Below, in pieces: positions 45,101-53,500 of a stretch of DNA of 64,000 nt; the first letter of the stretch is position 1, and every line of letters starts with the position of its first letter. The notes under the pieces were generated by a model that did no database searches, had not been told where the DNA came from, and saw only the letters and a list, made by a program, of their open reading frames with translations. The DNA comes from Chloroflexota bacterium (lineage in GTDB: Bacteria; Chloroflexota; Anaerolineae; DTLA01), in contig JADBJK010000069.1 in the NCBI GenBank assembly GCA_014874485.1, positions 1 to 64,000 of the forward strand. Direction: 5' to 3'. The position numbers were made by a program, and so were the translations under genes.

Positions 45101-45321
45101 TTGACGTTCTGCCGCAGTTGCACGTGGTAAATCGTCTCCCCGTTCAGCACCCCAACGGGCTTGGGCGTGCCTGCGTCCCAGGTCGCGCCCGTCGCGGCGT
45201 CCGAGGACTCCAGCGCCGCGCCCCATATCAGCGCCAGCAGCGCCACCGTGCACAGGGCCACTGCCAGCGCCCACGGTTTCCGGTTGCCTTTTCGCAATGC
45301 AGGTTCGTGATGTGCGTCCAT
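42175..45321 (-). CDS. Secreted alpha/beta-hydrolase (esterase) between two DNRLRE modules
   Basis: 1048 aa. A hydrophobic signal/anchor is at about 18-38 after a basic stretch. DNRLRE module 1 (about 50-260) ends with [21 protein letters not shown] sandwich follows, then an alpha/beta-hydrolase with nucleophile motif [20 protein letters not shown], acid [19 protein letters not shown] and catalytic His in YDGHHETPW: a full Ser-Asp-His triad. This resembles PHB-depolymerase/feruloyl-esterase-type enzymes. A second DNRLRE module (about 780-960), a Thr/Pro linker and the tail [17 protein letters not shown] follow. ATG 45321 with AGGGG is preferred over a GTG at 45327. Probably cleaves ester bonds outside the cell, on polymer or on the organism's own glycan. 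Confidence 0.85.
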   Translation of the reverse strand: MDAHHEPALRKGNRKPWALAVALCTVALLALIWGAALESSDAATGATWDAGTPKPVGVLNGETIYHVQLRQNVNGYTGVADTYINDSVPDANFNGPTYWGELQVRTGGPAKRALLRFDLAGQIPPDARILSATLHLWTTSYRSADRPMTLELYRLLQPWDANQATWKSRLTGVAWEKAGADGPGDREASAVATVTVDQVSTEYALDVTDAITGWLAAPDTNNGFLLLPTASSIIEYRFWASDWTDASKRPLLDIYYTFAPDVTPQPTATRTPTPTPTPTPVPGTVITSTIATDCVRVGSTFGTEARTNVLLVYTGSLTRAKLIMDLSNSKAGHSIYVNGVKVGVTFPSGGGTCEPGRTFSWPFDPHILRSGFNDITITADADPTDLWGAVNVKIEAEGDVVPATIRTVSFKASNGSWSYRASIMTPSGYRGDVLLPLLVSIHGWSGKALDALGIHADAANRNGWLVVAPDLEQNHTLSLSVQGQLLDTINYMKANYRVDESRIYITGVSMGGMMASGMAGKYPQLFAAAAIERGPSDLDQWYWESVSWRQSALEAEIGGSPLGKPFEYERRSPIEYASNMAHIPMLLTHGLQDTVVPVSHTLRLSDAVALYADIPPTVALYDGHHETPWPGGSDGVLNFLKPYRRVEVPQRLVIRTDGRCAFTDRSCTYYWLTITQTGSDHWSRVEAAFDADGVITVKTEDPKPANTSDSVQSLTFRLNLEQMGLAGLSSTWVVQNFDAATGRYAHTNVSSAGGFLSVTPGWGTHEIRISPPALAPQFTELELRAAEDTYIVYNDNTPKGSETYLAIQSDGNQRALIRFDTTAIPENAVILGSSLRFYTTSQRNTETLTVSAYQMRRAWNAAEATWFRATAADTWGANGAENTESDRYRDADSTVSINQVLKTYEMNVRPMTRQWVANPEINRGLLLKGQSNAYTWYRIASADGGNPNGPRLWVAYALPTPTPTPTVTPTPTNTPTATPTAAPTHTPTPTATAGPTLTPTPTRTGTLSPTPTPSPTLTPSVTPTPTATRRASPQVFLPVVSVPPYFWQ

Positions 45322-45344
45322 GTCCACCCCTGACTTGACCGTGA

Positions 45345-46031
45345 TTACACCTCCACTGCCCGGCGGCCCCGATAGCGGATGACCTTGGCCGGGACTCCGG
45401 CGGCGATGGCGTAGGCGGGGATGTCTCGCGTTACCACGGAGCCCGCGCCGATGACCGCGCCCTTGCCGATACGGACGCCGTCCAGCACGTACACCCCCAG
45501 CCCCAGCCAGACATCATCCTCTATAACGATGTCGCCACGTGTAATGATACCCTGCTCGCGAATTGGACGCGACGTGTCGTCAAACTGGTGCTCGTAGGGG
45601 CTGAAGCCGCACCCAGGGGCCATCTGCACGTTGGCCCCGATGTGCAGACTGCCGAGAAAGCCCTTCAGGTTGCAGTTGCTCTGGATATGCGTGTGCGGGC
45701 CGATGATCACGCTGCCGCCCGCGCCCACTTCCACAATTGTGCCGCGATGCAGGTGCACGCCCTCGCCCAGGACGATGCGCCCCCCATCCGGGTGGGCGTA
45801 AACGGTAACGTAGTCGTCAATGAAGCACTGCGGCCCGATTTCCAAGTCCCTGGCCCAAATCTGCGCCTTGGGCGAGATGTACGGGTTGCGCGTCAGGTTG
45901 GCCAGGTACTTCTTGTCCTTGTACGGCCCGCGCAGCGCCGACGCCAACCGAAGGCACACCCGCCCCACGACGGGCACTGCCGACCCCTGCATCAGGACGG
46001 TGAGTATCTGCTTACGTATTCCCCAAGCCAT
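45345..46031 (-). CDS. Hexapeptide-repeat acyltransferase (maltose O-acetyltransferase-like)
   Basis: 228 aa. A short N-terminal helical part is followed by left-handed beta-helix rungs ([40 protein letters not shown]) and the typical end [20 protein letters not shown]...[34 protein letters not shown] resembles the acceptor loop of O-acetyltransferases such as WcaF or NodL. ATG 46031 with GAGGAG upstream; the open frame to 46079 is not supported. Likely O-acetylates a sugar residue. It lies 17 nt before the esterase, which could remove such groups (inference). Confidence 0.85.
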   Translation of the reverse strand: MAWGIRKQILTVLMQGSAVPVVGRVCLRLASALRGPYKDKKYLANLTRNPYISPKAQIWARDLEIGPQCFIDDYVTVYAHPDGGRIVLGEGVHLHRGTIVEVGAGGSVIIGPHTHIQSNCNLKGFLGSLHIGANVQMAPGCGFSPYEHQFDDTSRPIREQGIITRGDIVIEDDVWLGLGVYVLDGVRIGKGAVIGAGSVVTRDIPAYAIAAGVPAKVIRYRGRRAVEV

Positions 46032-46078
46032 GCGACATGCTCCTCGCTCGTTGTGTCGCGCCGCGCTCCGCCCCACCA

Positions 46079-47695
46079 CTACGGCACCGCCCGCCTAAAG
46101 ACCAGCAGCCCATCGGTCCCCCACGCGCGGGTCTCCACCCGCATCAGCAGCGTGTACATGCTGCGAAACTTCTCCGAAGGGAGCAGGGTCTTGCGGATGA
46201 AGATTTCCAACGCCACGATGTACTCCGGCATGAAGGCGTAGACGAGCGGTTCCGGCACCGCGTAGTTGCTGTCGGTCAGGGCGGGATCCACCGGATTGAA
46301 CGGGATGGCCTGCGGCGAGACCAGCCCCACCGTATCCAGAATCGTCGCGTCGCAGTAGTAGCCGACAGCGCCGATTTCCGGCGCGGCGATGAGGGTGGCG
46401 GGCGTTACGACCGGGTCCAGCCTCTGCGCCACGTCGCGGTACAGGTTTTCGCGCTCCAGCCAGATGGGCCTCCGCAGGGAAAGCCACCCGCCCCCCGCGT
46501 CCGGGACCAGGTTGTAGCCCAGCAGTTGCACCGCGAGGACGGCCCCCAGCGCCGCCGCGAACGCGCCCGCCTCCGCGCGGCGAAGCGACCCGACCCTGCG
46601 CTGCACCCATCGCCCCGCTGCCACCAGCCCGACGACGATGCCTGCGATGGAGAACGGCACCGGCGGAACGAAGTACCACTCAAACATCAGCGGGTTCGTC
46701 ACCGAATATGCGGCGGCGTAGGCCAGCGGGAAGGCGAAGACAGGCCAAGCCGCAGCGTGTCTCCGCAAGGCCGCCCACACGCCCACGCCCCACAGCACCG
46801 CCTGCGCGGCTCCCAGCACCGGGAACCATGGTGTGTAGTGTTCGTACAGGAGCACGCTCCGCGCCGGCCACGCGATAAGCGCGCTCAACCCCGGCAGATT
46901 GCCCATTCGCCCCGCAATCTGATCCACGAACAGGTTGCTGAACCGCGCGCAGAAGTTGACCAGCGCCGAAAACGCCGGCATGGGCTGGTACGATTGCCCC
47001 TTCGCCCAGACCGAATTCGTTACCGGACTGCCGAAGTATGCGAAGGCAAATGCGAACCACGGCAGCACGACCAGGGTGAACGCCGCCGCCTCGCGCCACG
47101 CGGCCCACCGCTTCGCGGCGAAGATGCCCAGGAACGCCAGCCCCGCCGCGGCGACAGCCTCGGGCCGGGTGAGCACCGCCAGGCCGAACACCGCAGCCGA
47201 CGGGACGGAGTGCCCCGACACGTACAGGTAGAACGCCGCCACAAGCAACATCGTGAACAGCGAGGTCTCCATGCCGGTAACTGCGCCGGCGACGCTCTGG
47301 GAGCACAGGGCAAACGCCACCGCGCCCAGCACAGCGCCGCGCCTGCTCCCGCTCAAGCGCCAGATGAGGCCGGCGAGCAGGATGCATGTCAGCCCGTCGC
47401 TCACGGCGTTGATGGCAAGCGACAGATGGGCGTGCGAGACGGGCAATATGCTGCCCAACGCCAGGAGCAGGGTGTACAGCGGCGTGGTCGTCCCCAGCAC
47501 CCGTTCGCCCACGTTGTACACGAACCCCAGGCCCCCGGCCAGGTTCCGCGCGTAGCGGAACGTGATGTAGGCATCATCCACAATCTGCGGGCCTTGCAGC
47601 CAGCGCAGGGCCACAGCCGCCATCGCAGCGAGGGCAATCGCCCGGTCGTGCCGGCGGCTCCCTTCCCATTCGCGCCCGAAAATCCTGCGCATCAT
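46079..47695 (-). CDS. Polytopic membrane glycosyltransferase, AftB/GT-C-like
   Basis: 538 aa, about ten to eleven helices. The first extracytoplasmic loop carries [20 protein letters not shown] followed by [20 protein letters not shown], the signature of a GT-C family that includes mycobacterial arabinofuranosyltransferase AftB and many uncharacterised bacterial proteins. The DD pair is the likely catalytic acid. The C-terminal 120 residues are soluble and face outside. By family it uses a polyprenyl-phosphate sugar. ATG 47695 overlaps the epimerase stop (ATGA). Sugar unknown. Confidence 0.8.
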   Translation of the reverse strand: MMRRIFGREWEGSRRHDRAIALAAMAAVALRWLQGPQIVDDAYITFRYARNLAGGLGFVYNVGERVLGTTTPLYTLLLALGSILPVSHAHLSLAINAVSDGLTCILLAGLIWRLSGSRRGAVLGAVAFALCSQSVAGAVTGMETSLFTMLLVAAFYLYVSGHSVPSAAVFGLAVLTRPEAVAAAGLAFLGIFAAKRWAAWREAAAFTLVVLPWFAFAFAYFGSPVTNSVWAKGQSYQPMPAFSALVNFCARFSNLFVDQIAGRMGNLPGLSALIAWPARSVLLYEHYTPWFPVLGAAQAVLWGVGVWAALRRHAAAWPVFAFPLAYAAAYSVTNPLMFEWYFVPPVPFSIAGIVVGLVAAGRWVQRRVGSLRRAEAGAFAAALGAVLAVQLLGYNLVPDAGGGWLSLRRPIWLERENLYRDVAQRLDPVVTPATLIAAPEIGAVGYYCDATILDTVGLVSPQAIPFNPVDPALTDSNYAVPEPLVYAFMPEYIVALEIFIRKTLLPSEKFRSMYTLLMRVETRAWGTDGLLVFRRAVP

Positions 47696-48657
47696 CGCAC
47701 CGCCTCCACGTACCCGTTCCGGCGGAACCACTCCACCGCCTCGGCCAGCGCCTGCCGGATGGGGGTCTGGGGCATGCCCAGTTCCTCCACCGCGCGGCGG
47801 CAGTCGCACGTGAGCGCCGGCGGCAAGAACCCCTGGCGCGCTGCCCCGCCGCCCAGCGCCTGCCGCACCGCATGGAGCGGCGACCGACGCGGCGGCTGCG
47901 CCATCCGGACGCCCGCGACTTCGCTCACCAGGCGCAGGAACTCGTCGCGCGTCATGTTCCCCTGCACGTTGCCCAGGATGTAGCGGCGGCCCGGCTGCCC
48001 CCGCTGGGCCGCGAGAATGTGCCCCCGCGCTACGTCCCTCGCCGCCACCAGGTTCAGGCCGCCCGGCGGGAACGAGGGAACCCTACCCTGGAGCGCGTCC
48101 AGCACCCTGCGCCCGCTGGACGACGGTTTCACGTCGCCCGCGCCGATGGGCGATGTCGGGTTGACCACGACGACCGGGAGCCCCTCCTGCGCCATGGTCA
48201 GCGCCAGGAGTTCGGCCAGGTACTTGGACCGCACGTAGTGGCTGCACGAATCCCACAGGTTGAACTCCACATCTTCGTTGGGCAGCGAGCCGTCGGCGGG
48301 CCTGCCGATGGTGCCGATGGTGCTGGTAACCACCACGCGGGCGTAGCGCAGCGCCGAGGCCGCCTGCAGGATGTTGCGCGTTCCCACCACGTTGGTCTCG
48401 TACATCAGCGCGCTATCGGCCTCGCTGGTGGAGTAGAACGCGGCCACGTGGAACAACGTGTCGCATCCCTCCAGGGCTGCGGCCAGACTATCGCGGTCGC
48501 GCAGGTCGCCGTGGGCCACCTCTACGCCCAGTTGCTCCAGCCACTGCGTATCGTGGCCGGGCCGCACCAGCGCGCGCACCTGCACGCCATCGGCCACCAG
48601 TTCGCGCACCAGAAGCCCCCCGATGAACCCCGTCGCACCCGTAACAAATGCCTTCAC
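47692..48657 (-). CDS. NAD-dependent epimerase/dehydratase, extended SDR (HpnA-like)
   Basis: 321 aa. KAFVTGATGFIGGLLVRELV is the NAD-binding motif, HGDLRDRDSLAAALEGCDTL the adenine-binding region, VVTSTIGTIGRPADG holds the Ser/Thr, and HYVRSKYLAELLAL holds the Y-x3-K active site. The layout recalls hopanoid-associated sugar epimerases (HpnA), but no other hopanoid gene is nearby, so the narrower name is not assigned. GTG at 48657 overlaps the radical SAM stop and follows GAGGAGG; the open frame to 49161 is spurious. Could modify a nucleotide sugar or a lipid-linked sugar. Confidence 0.82.
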   Translation of the reverse strand: MKAFVTGATGFIGGLLVRELVADGVQVRALVRPGHDTQWLEQLGVEVAHGDLRDRDSLAAALEGCDTLFHVAAFYSTSEADSALMYETNVVGTRNILQAASALRYARVVVTSTIGTIGRPADGSLPNEDVEFNLWDSCSHYVRSKYLAELLALTMAQEGLPVVVVNPTSPIGAGDVKPSSSGRRVLDALQGRVPSFPPGGLNLVAARDVARGHILAAQRGQPGRRYILGNVQGNMTRDEFLRLVSEVAGVRMAQPPRRSPLHAVRQALGGGAARQGFLPPALTCDCRRAVEELGMPQTPIRQALAEAVEWFRRNGYVEAVR

Positions 48658-49955
48658 CGCCCAAGCCTCCTCGCAACCCTCGCCAGAAGCCCGCGCCGCA
48701 CCGGCGCCGATGCCGGCGTCCACGATGCGCGGAGCACCTCCGCGTGGCGTTGCGCCTCCTCCACAGGCACCGTCCAGTCCATGGCGGTGCCTGGATACTT
48801 GTCCACAACCTTGACGTGCAGCGCCGACGGCCGCATCTCCACGACGAACCGAGCCGTCTCGGCAACGGCCGACTCGTCCTCGCGCGGGAGGCCCGTGAGC
48901 AGGAAGACGCGCAGCGCGACGCCATGGCGGGCGCACGCCGCAGCCGCCGCCAACGCACGCCCGCGGTAAACGTCCGCGCTGGCCGCATCGCGCGCGCGCC
49001 CCACCGCCGCCAGCACGGCTGCGTCGGCGGATTCCAGCCCCACCTTCACCGCCATGCACCCCGCCTTCGCCATGGCCTGCACCAGTTCCGCGTCCAGGTC
49101 GTCGGCGCGGGACTCGCACTCCCACGCCAGGCGCACCTTGCGCCGCGCGAGGGCCTCGCACAGCGCCAGCACCCGGTCGCGGTCGCGGGCGAACACGGGG
49201 TCACGGAACACCACCCGCGCCGGACGGCACTCCCGTGCCAGGTACGCCACCTCGTCCACCACCTCGTCCACCGGGCGCGGCCGAAACCGATGGCCCTGCG
49301 CCACCGCATAGGGACAGTAGGCGCACGCGTGATCGCACCCCTTGCTGCCCACCACCGTGAGCATCCCGTACCCCTGCCATCGGAACAAGTCCCAGGCAGG
49401 ACGGGGCAGGTTCACCAGTGGCTGCCCCGCGTCATCCGTCGGTATGCCGGGTTGACGGAGCGCAGACAGCGACAGCGGCCCGCGCCACCGCGACGGCTCC
49501 GTTCCCAGCAGCGTGATGAACACCCCCAGCGTCCGCTCCGGCTCGCCCACAAGCCACGCGATGTCAGGAACCGCCCGGAGCGCATCTTCCATCCACGCCA
49601 CCGATGCGCCGATGGCCACGATGGGCGTGTTGGGCAAAGCCTCGCGCGCCGCCCGCAGGAACACAGCGTCGGCCTCCCGCGTGGCCCACGAAACCTGCGC
49701 GACCAACCACGTGGGCGACTGCGCCGCTGCCCACGCCACTGCCTGCTCCACCGAGTCGCACTCCAGCACGCAGTCGCGGGCGACGACCTCCAGGCCGCCT
49801 TCGCGCAAGGCCCCGGCCACCGTCGCCAGGGTGTGCGGTGGGTACAGGAACGCGCCCGGTTCCGGGTACACGTTGCCCATGCCGCCCGCGCCCTCGCGGT
49901 TGGCGGTGGTGCCCGGCGCACTCGGTGGGTTGATGCACACCACGCGGCGGGTCAT
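48654..49955 (-). CDS. Radical SAM protein with B12-binding-like N-terminal domain
   Basis: 433 aa. The N-terminal domain (about 1-170) has a Rossmann-like pattern (PHTLATVAGALREGGLEVVA, VAIGASVAWMEDALRAVP). The radical SAM core has VVGSKGCDHACAYCPYAVAQ with C-x3-C-x2-C, then AVKVGLESADAAVLAAVG and LRVFLLTGLPREDESAVAET. The B12-binding D-x-H-x-x-G is not seen. This subgroup is often found in surface-glycan and lipid loci. ATG 49955 overlaps the GT39-like stop (ATGA). It is the second such protein in the block, only distantly similar to the one at 40.7-42.2 kb. Reaction unknown. Confidence 0.82.
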   Translation of the reverse strand: MTRRVVCINPPSAPGTTANREGAGGMGNVYPEPGAFLYPPHTLATVAGALREGGLEVVARDCVLECDSVEQAVAWAAAQSPTWLVAQVSWATREADAVFLRAAREALPNTPIVAIGASVAWMEDALRAVPDIAWLVGEPERTLGVFITLLGTEPSRWRGPLSLSALRQPGIPTDDAGQPLVNLPRPAWDLFRWQGYGMLTVVGSKGCDHACAYCPYAVAQGHRFRPRPVDEVVDEVAYLARECRPARVVFRDPVFARDRDRVLALCEALARRKVRLAWECESRADDLDAELVQAMAKAGCMAVKVGLESADAAVLAAVGRARDAASADVYRGRALAAAAACARHGVALRVFLLTGLPREDESAVAETARFVVEMRPSALHVKVVDKYPGTAMDWTVPVEEAQRHAEVLRASWTPASAPVRRGLLARVARRLGR

Positions 49956-51604
49956 GGCGCGCCTCCTTGCAGGGCATACACCCATGTGCGGCCCTTGTTG
50001 CCCACGTATTGATACGCGAGTTTCAGTTGCGGCGGCGCGGTTTCAGGCTGGAGCAGCGCCTTCAGTTGCGGGCGGATGACGGTAACCTCGCGCTCGTCCA
50101 CCACCACGTAGTCCACGCCGTGGGCGCGGGCGTAGTCCAGGAATTGCGGCATCTCGGCGCGCGGCGACGGAACCCAGTCCAACCCTGCGTACAGGGCAAT
50201 GGCCAAATCCCGTGCCATGACCACGCTCCCCTGCGGCGCGTGATGCTTCAGCCACAAGCCGGCCTCGCGGTGGCCGAAATCGGTGCCGCGCCGCCCCTCG
50301 CCCACCGCCACGACGGTCAGGCCCACAAACGCCAGGCACACCAGGGCGACCGGCAGGGCGACGAGCGCCCGCCGTAGCCACGCGGCAAGGGGCCGCTCCC
50401 CGCGCAACGTCTGCGCCGTATCGGCAGCCCAGTCGCCCATGGCCACAGCGCCCCGCCCGACCCACGCCAGCGCAATCGGCAGCGCCGGCGCGAAGAAACG
50501 AATCTCCACGTGGAAGGGCAGGAACGCGGCAAGAAGCGGGAGCAGGCCCGCTGCCCAGTACAGTTCGGCGACGGCGCGCCGCCTGTCCCACGGCTGGGCG
50601 AACCAGCCCAGGCCCACGAAGACAAGCAGCAGCGTGGGGAACACCGTGATGTCAAACCAGGCGTCCAGCAGCAGGCGGAAGTTGGCCCAAACGCGGCGGA
50701 GTGTCTCCATCGGGCTTTCGGCCAGTTCGGCGGCCAGGTCGCGCTGGAACCGTTCGGGCGAGTACCAGATGATCTCGCGGCCCGTGCTGTCCAGCGAGGC
50801 GGTTACGCGGTCGTATTCGGCGGGGTCGCGGGCCAGCACCGCCCGGCCGATGTCGTAGGTAACGCCCAGTTTGCCGCTGATCATCCACCGGCCAGTGTGG
50901 GCGTGAATGTACATGAGATAGGGCAGCGCGACGAGAATCGCCGCGGCGATGAACCCGCCCAGCGCCGCCCATGCCCGGCCCGACCGCGCCTGCCACGGGG
51001 CCAGGATGCCCACGACCAGCACCGCCGCGCCGAGCGCCGCGTAGAAACTCCCCTCGGGGCGCGTCAGGTAAGCCAAAGCGAAGCACGCGCCCGCGGCGAC
51101 GGCAGGCCCCACGCGCCCGCCCTCGGCAGCCGCCCACGTGAACCCCAGCCCCCCGAACACGCACAGCAGGTACAGCGGCTCGGTCATCGTGCCCCAGTAG
51201 AGCACGGAGCCGTTCAGCGCGGGGCACAGGGCCAGCAGCAGGCTCGCCGCCAGGGCCACCCGCCCGCCGAACAGCCGCCGCACCAGCGCGAAGAACGGCA
51301 CGATGAGCGCCGCGCCCGCCAGGACGTACACCGCATCGCTGGCGGCCTTCAGGTCGCCCAGCAGGCGGTAGAACAGGCTTGCCACCAACGGGAACAGCGG
51401 TGCGTAGTGCAACTCCGGGTGCCCGGCCACCGAGAAGCCGCGCCCCGTGGCCAGGTTCTGCGCCAGCGTCAGGTAGTCCGGCTCATCCCAGCGGATGGCG
51501 CGGTCGGCCCACAGCACCAGCGCCAGCCGCACCGCCAGCGCCACCAGCGCGATGGCCGCAACCGCCGCATATTCCTTTCGCACCCCTCGTTTGCTCTCCG
51601 ACAC
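49952..51604 (-). CDS. Polytopic GT39/ArnT-like glycosyltransferase (PMT_2 type)
   Basis: 550 aa, about eleven helices. ADRAIRWDEPDYLTLAQNLA in the first outer loop contains the Asp-Glu pair of the PMT/ArnT superfamily, and LNGSVLYWGTMTEPLYLLCV and ALAYLTRPEGSFYAALGAAV are typical. A C-terminal soluble domain (about 470-550) faces outward. By family it moves a sugar from polyprenyl phosphate to a protein or lipid acceptor outside the membrane. GTG start. It is clearly paralogous to the 53501-55195 gene (WGTMTEP; DEREVTVIRPQLKALL against DSREVAKLRPQLAFLM). Acceptor unknown. Confidence 0.85.
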   Translation of the reverse strand: MSESKRGVRKEYAAVAAIALVALAVRLALVLWADRAIRWDEPDYLTLAQNLATGRGFSVAGHPELHYAPLFPLVASLFYRLLGDLKAASDAVYVLAGAALIVPFFALVRRLFGGRVALAASLLLALCPALNGSVLYWGTMTEPLYLLCVFGGLGFTWAAAEGGRVGPAVAAGACFALAYLTRPEGSFYAALGAAVLVVGILAPWQARSGRAWAALGGFIAAAILVALPYLMYIHAHTGRWMISGKLGVTYDIGRAVLARDPAEYDRVTASLDSTGREIIWYSPERFQRDLAAELAESPMETLRRVWANFRLLLDAWFDITVFPTLLLVFVGLGWFAQPWDRRRAVAELYWAAGLLPLLAAFLPFHVEIRFFAPALPIALAWVGRGAVAMGDWAADTAQTLRGERPLAAWLRRALVALPVALVCLAFVGLTVVAVGEGRRGTDFGHREAGLWLKHHAPQGSVVMARDLAIALYAGLDWVPSPRAEMPQFLDYARAHGVDYVVVDEREVTVIRPQLKALLQPETAPPQLKLAYQYVGNKGRTWVYALQGGAP

Positions 51605-51637
51605 GATTCTGAACCCTCGCCTATGGTCGCAGTGCCA

Positions 51638-53230
51638 TCACCGCCGCTGGTACACGAAGATGTCCGCCCCTTCCGTCGCCATCTTGCGGAAGCGGCCTTC
51701 GTGCTCCACCAGGTCGTACTGCGCGTCCAGTTCGGCCTTCAGCGTGCGAATCTGGCCGAAGTACGGGTCGTTCGGGTACATGTCAATCGGCGCGATGAGC
51801 CAGATGCGCCCATGCGGTGCGCCGCCGGAGGCCACGAAGTCCAGTGTGGACGGCACGGCCAGGTGCGCATCCTCCCAGCGGGCGCGCCACCCCTGCCAGA
51901 TGATCTCCTCCACGCGCCCGGGCGGCTGCGGAAACGCCACCTGCGCCTGCTCGCCCTTGAAGTAGAAGTTGAACGGCGTGGCGAGGTAGTCCGGCGCGAT
52001 GATGAGGATATCGTCCGGCCCGGCCGCCTCCTGGACGTACTGGGCGATCTCCCGCATCGCCGACACGGGCTTGGCGTACAGGTTCTGCAGCGGCGTGTAC
52101 CAGAACAGCAGCGCGATGACCGCCAGCGCCATCAGCCCGTAGGCCGGGCGCAGGCCCGAAATCGCCCGCGCGAACAGGAAGCAAAGCGGCGGGAACACCG
52201 CCATCGCCACATACGACGGAATCAGCCCGTGCGTCCGGGTGGTGGCGAGGATGCCCACCGCCATGGGGAACCCCAACGCCAGCACCACCAGATCCAGGGC
52301 GGGCGCGAATTCGTAGGCCACCGCCAGGCGCTTGCGGGACACGGTGAAGGACAGCGCCCCGATGGCCAGCAGCGCCATGTAGGGCAGCGGCCGACTGCCC
52401 GGCCACGTCATGGACGTCAACTCGTTGAAGATGCGCCAGAAGTGGCCCAGGGGCGAGTTCTCGCTGTGCACCCATGGCCCCATGACGATCCCCGGAATGC
52501 GGAACTGTTCCAGCAGCGTCGGCAGCCAGGGCAGGTACAGCAGGCCCACCCCGCCCAGCGACGCCATCCACGCGCCCAGCAGCGAAACCCGTCGGTCGCG
52601 CATGAGCCAGTGCCACGCCACGAACAGGTTCTCGGCGGCAAACACCAGGATGCCCCAGTTGTGCGTGTACATCATGAGCGCCGACGAGAGGACCCATCCC
52701 ACCCAGTAGCGCCGCATGTTGTGCCGCGTGGCGTCGTGGAGCGTCCAGATGGACAGGAGCGCCAGCAGCGGGAGCAGCGTGTACATGCGCGCCTGCCGCG
52801 AGACCAGGATGTGCATGGGCAGAAACGCCCCCACGCCCGCCGCCAGCACGCCCACGTAGCGGGTGAACAAGTCCCGCCCAACGGCGTACAGCAGCGGGAT
52901 TGTGGCAATCCCCACCAGCGCAGGAAGCAGCCGAATGCCGAACTCGTTGGTGCCCCAGATTTTCGCCCAGAAATGCATGAGGAAGAAGAACAGTGGCGGG
53001 TGGCCGTCGGCGACCAGCGCGCCCGAAATCCCCGCTGGGAACGACTTGGCGGCGACGAACAGCCCCTGCGCCTCGTCGCGCCACAGGCCGTCGGCCCCCA
53101 GCCCCCACAGCCGCAGCGCCGCGCCCGCCAGGGTGAACGCCACGACCGCCCACGCTTCCCAGCGCAGCCGCGCGTTGACCTTGCCGAGCGCCCGCCCTAT
53201 TTGCACGATGATCTTGCGAAGCAATTCCAT
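51638..53230 (-). CDS. Polytopic GT39-like glycosyltransferase (PMT_2 type)
   Basis: 530 aa, about eleven helices. GADGLWRDEAQGLFVAAKSF contains the Asp-Glu pair after helix 1, DGHPPLFFFLMHFWAKIWGT is the second-loop signature, and SRQARMYTLLPLLALLSIWT follows. These fit the PMT_2/ArnT-like family. The soluble C-terminus (about 410-530) is extracytoplasmic. ATG 53230 is preferred over a start 48 nt upstream that would lie inside repeat copy C. The tail of that repeat ends about 11 nt before the ATG, so the repeat may supply the leader. Sugar donor presumably a polyprenyl-phosphate hexose. Confidence 0.85.
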   Translation of the reverse strand: MELLRKIIVQIGRALGKVNARLRWEAWAVVAFTLAGAALRLWGLGADGLWRDEAQGLFVAAKSFPAGISGALVADGHPPLFFFLMHFWAKIWGTNEFGIRLLPALVGIATIPLLYAVGRDLFTRYVGVLAAGVGAFLPMHILVSRQARMYTLLPLLALLSIWTLHDATRHNMRRYWVGWVLSSALMMYTHNWGILVFAAENLFVAWHWLMRDRRVSLLGAWMASLGGVGLLYLPWLPTLLEQFRIPGIVMGPWVHSENSPLGHFWRIFNELTSMTWPGSRPLPYMALLAIGALSFTVSRKRLAVAYEFAPALDLVVLALGFPMAVGILATTRTHGLIPSYVAMAVFPPLCFLFARAISGLRPAYGLMALAVIALLFWYTPLQNLYAKPVSAMREIAQYVQEAAGPDDILIIAPDYLATPFNFYFKGEQAQVAFPQPPGRVEEIIWQGWRARWEDAHLAVPSTLDFVASGGAPHGRIWLIAPIDMYPNDPYFGQIRTLKAELDAQYDLVEHEGRFRKMATEGADIFVYQRR

Positions 53231-53240
53231 AACCCCCGTC

Positions 53241-53497
53241 TCTAGTACTTGACTACAGAGATAGTTTTCCATTGTCATTGCGAGCGAAGCGAAGTCATCC
53301 CCACGTGCGACGCACCTCGGAGGTGCGTCGCACGTGCCTTCTCACGTCATCCTGAGCGAAGCGAAGCATCTCGGTTGACGAGATTCTTCGGGCGCTGCGC
53401 ACCTTCGCGCCTCAGTAGGGATCATGAATTGTCCCTACGGGCACTTCGTGCCCTCGCAATGACGTATCATCAATTGGTGTGGTGAAGCATCAGCGTG
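53241..53497. repeat. Palindrome-rich repeat element, copy C, with terminal inverted repeats
   Basis: Left end CTAGTACTTGACTACAGAGA running to TTGTCATTGCGAGCGAAGCG; right end GCCCTCGCAATGACG running to GGTGTGGTGAAGCATCAG. The two ends are imperfect inverted repeats of about 40 bp. Inside are the 35-nt palindrome (53302-53336), a CATCTCGGTTGACGAGATTC unit and a GTAGGGATCATGAATTGTCC unit. It fills the gap between two membrane glycosyltransferase genes. Confidence 0.85.
53302..53336. repeat. Perfect 35-nt inverted repeat, copy 2
   Basis: Identical to 86-120: CACGTGCGACGCACCTC, G, and the exact complement. In both places a TCATTGCGAGCGAAGCGAAG unit lies to the left and CTTCTCACG lies to the right, so it is part of a larger shared block. 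Confidence 0.9.
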
Positions 53498-53500
53498 CGA

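Noticed and set aside
47692..48657. Naming the epimerase HpnA and linking it with the radical SAM genes to hopanoid synthesis
   Set aside because: No squalene-hopene cyclase or other hpn gene is in the window, and the radical SAM proteins do not match HpnH/HpnJ/HpnP by eye.
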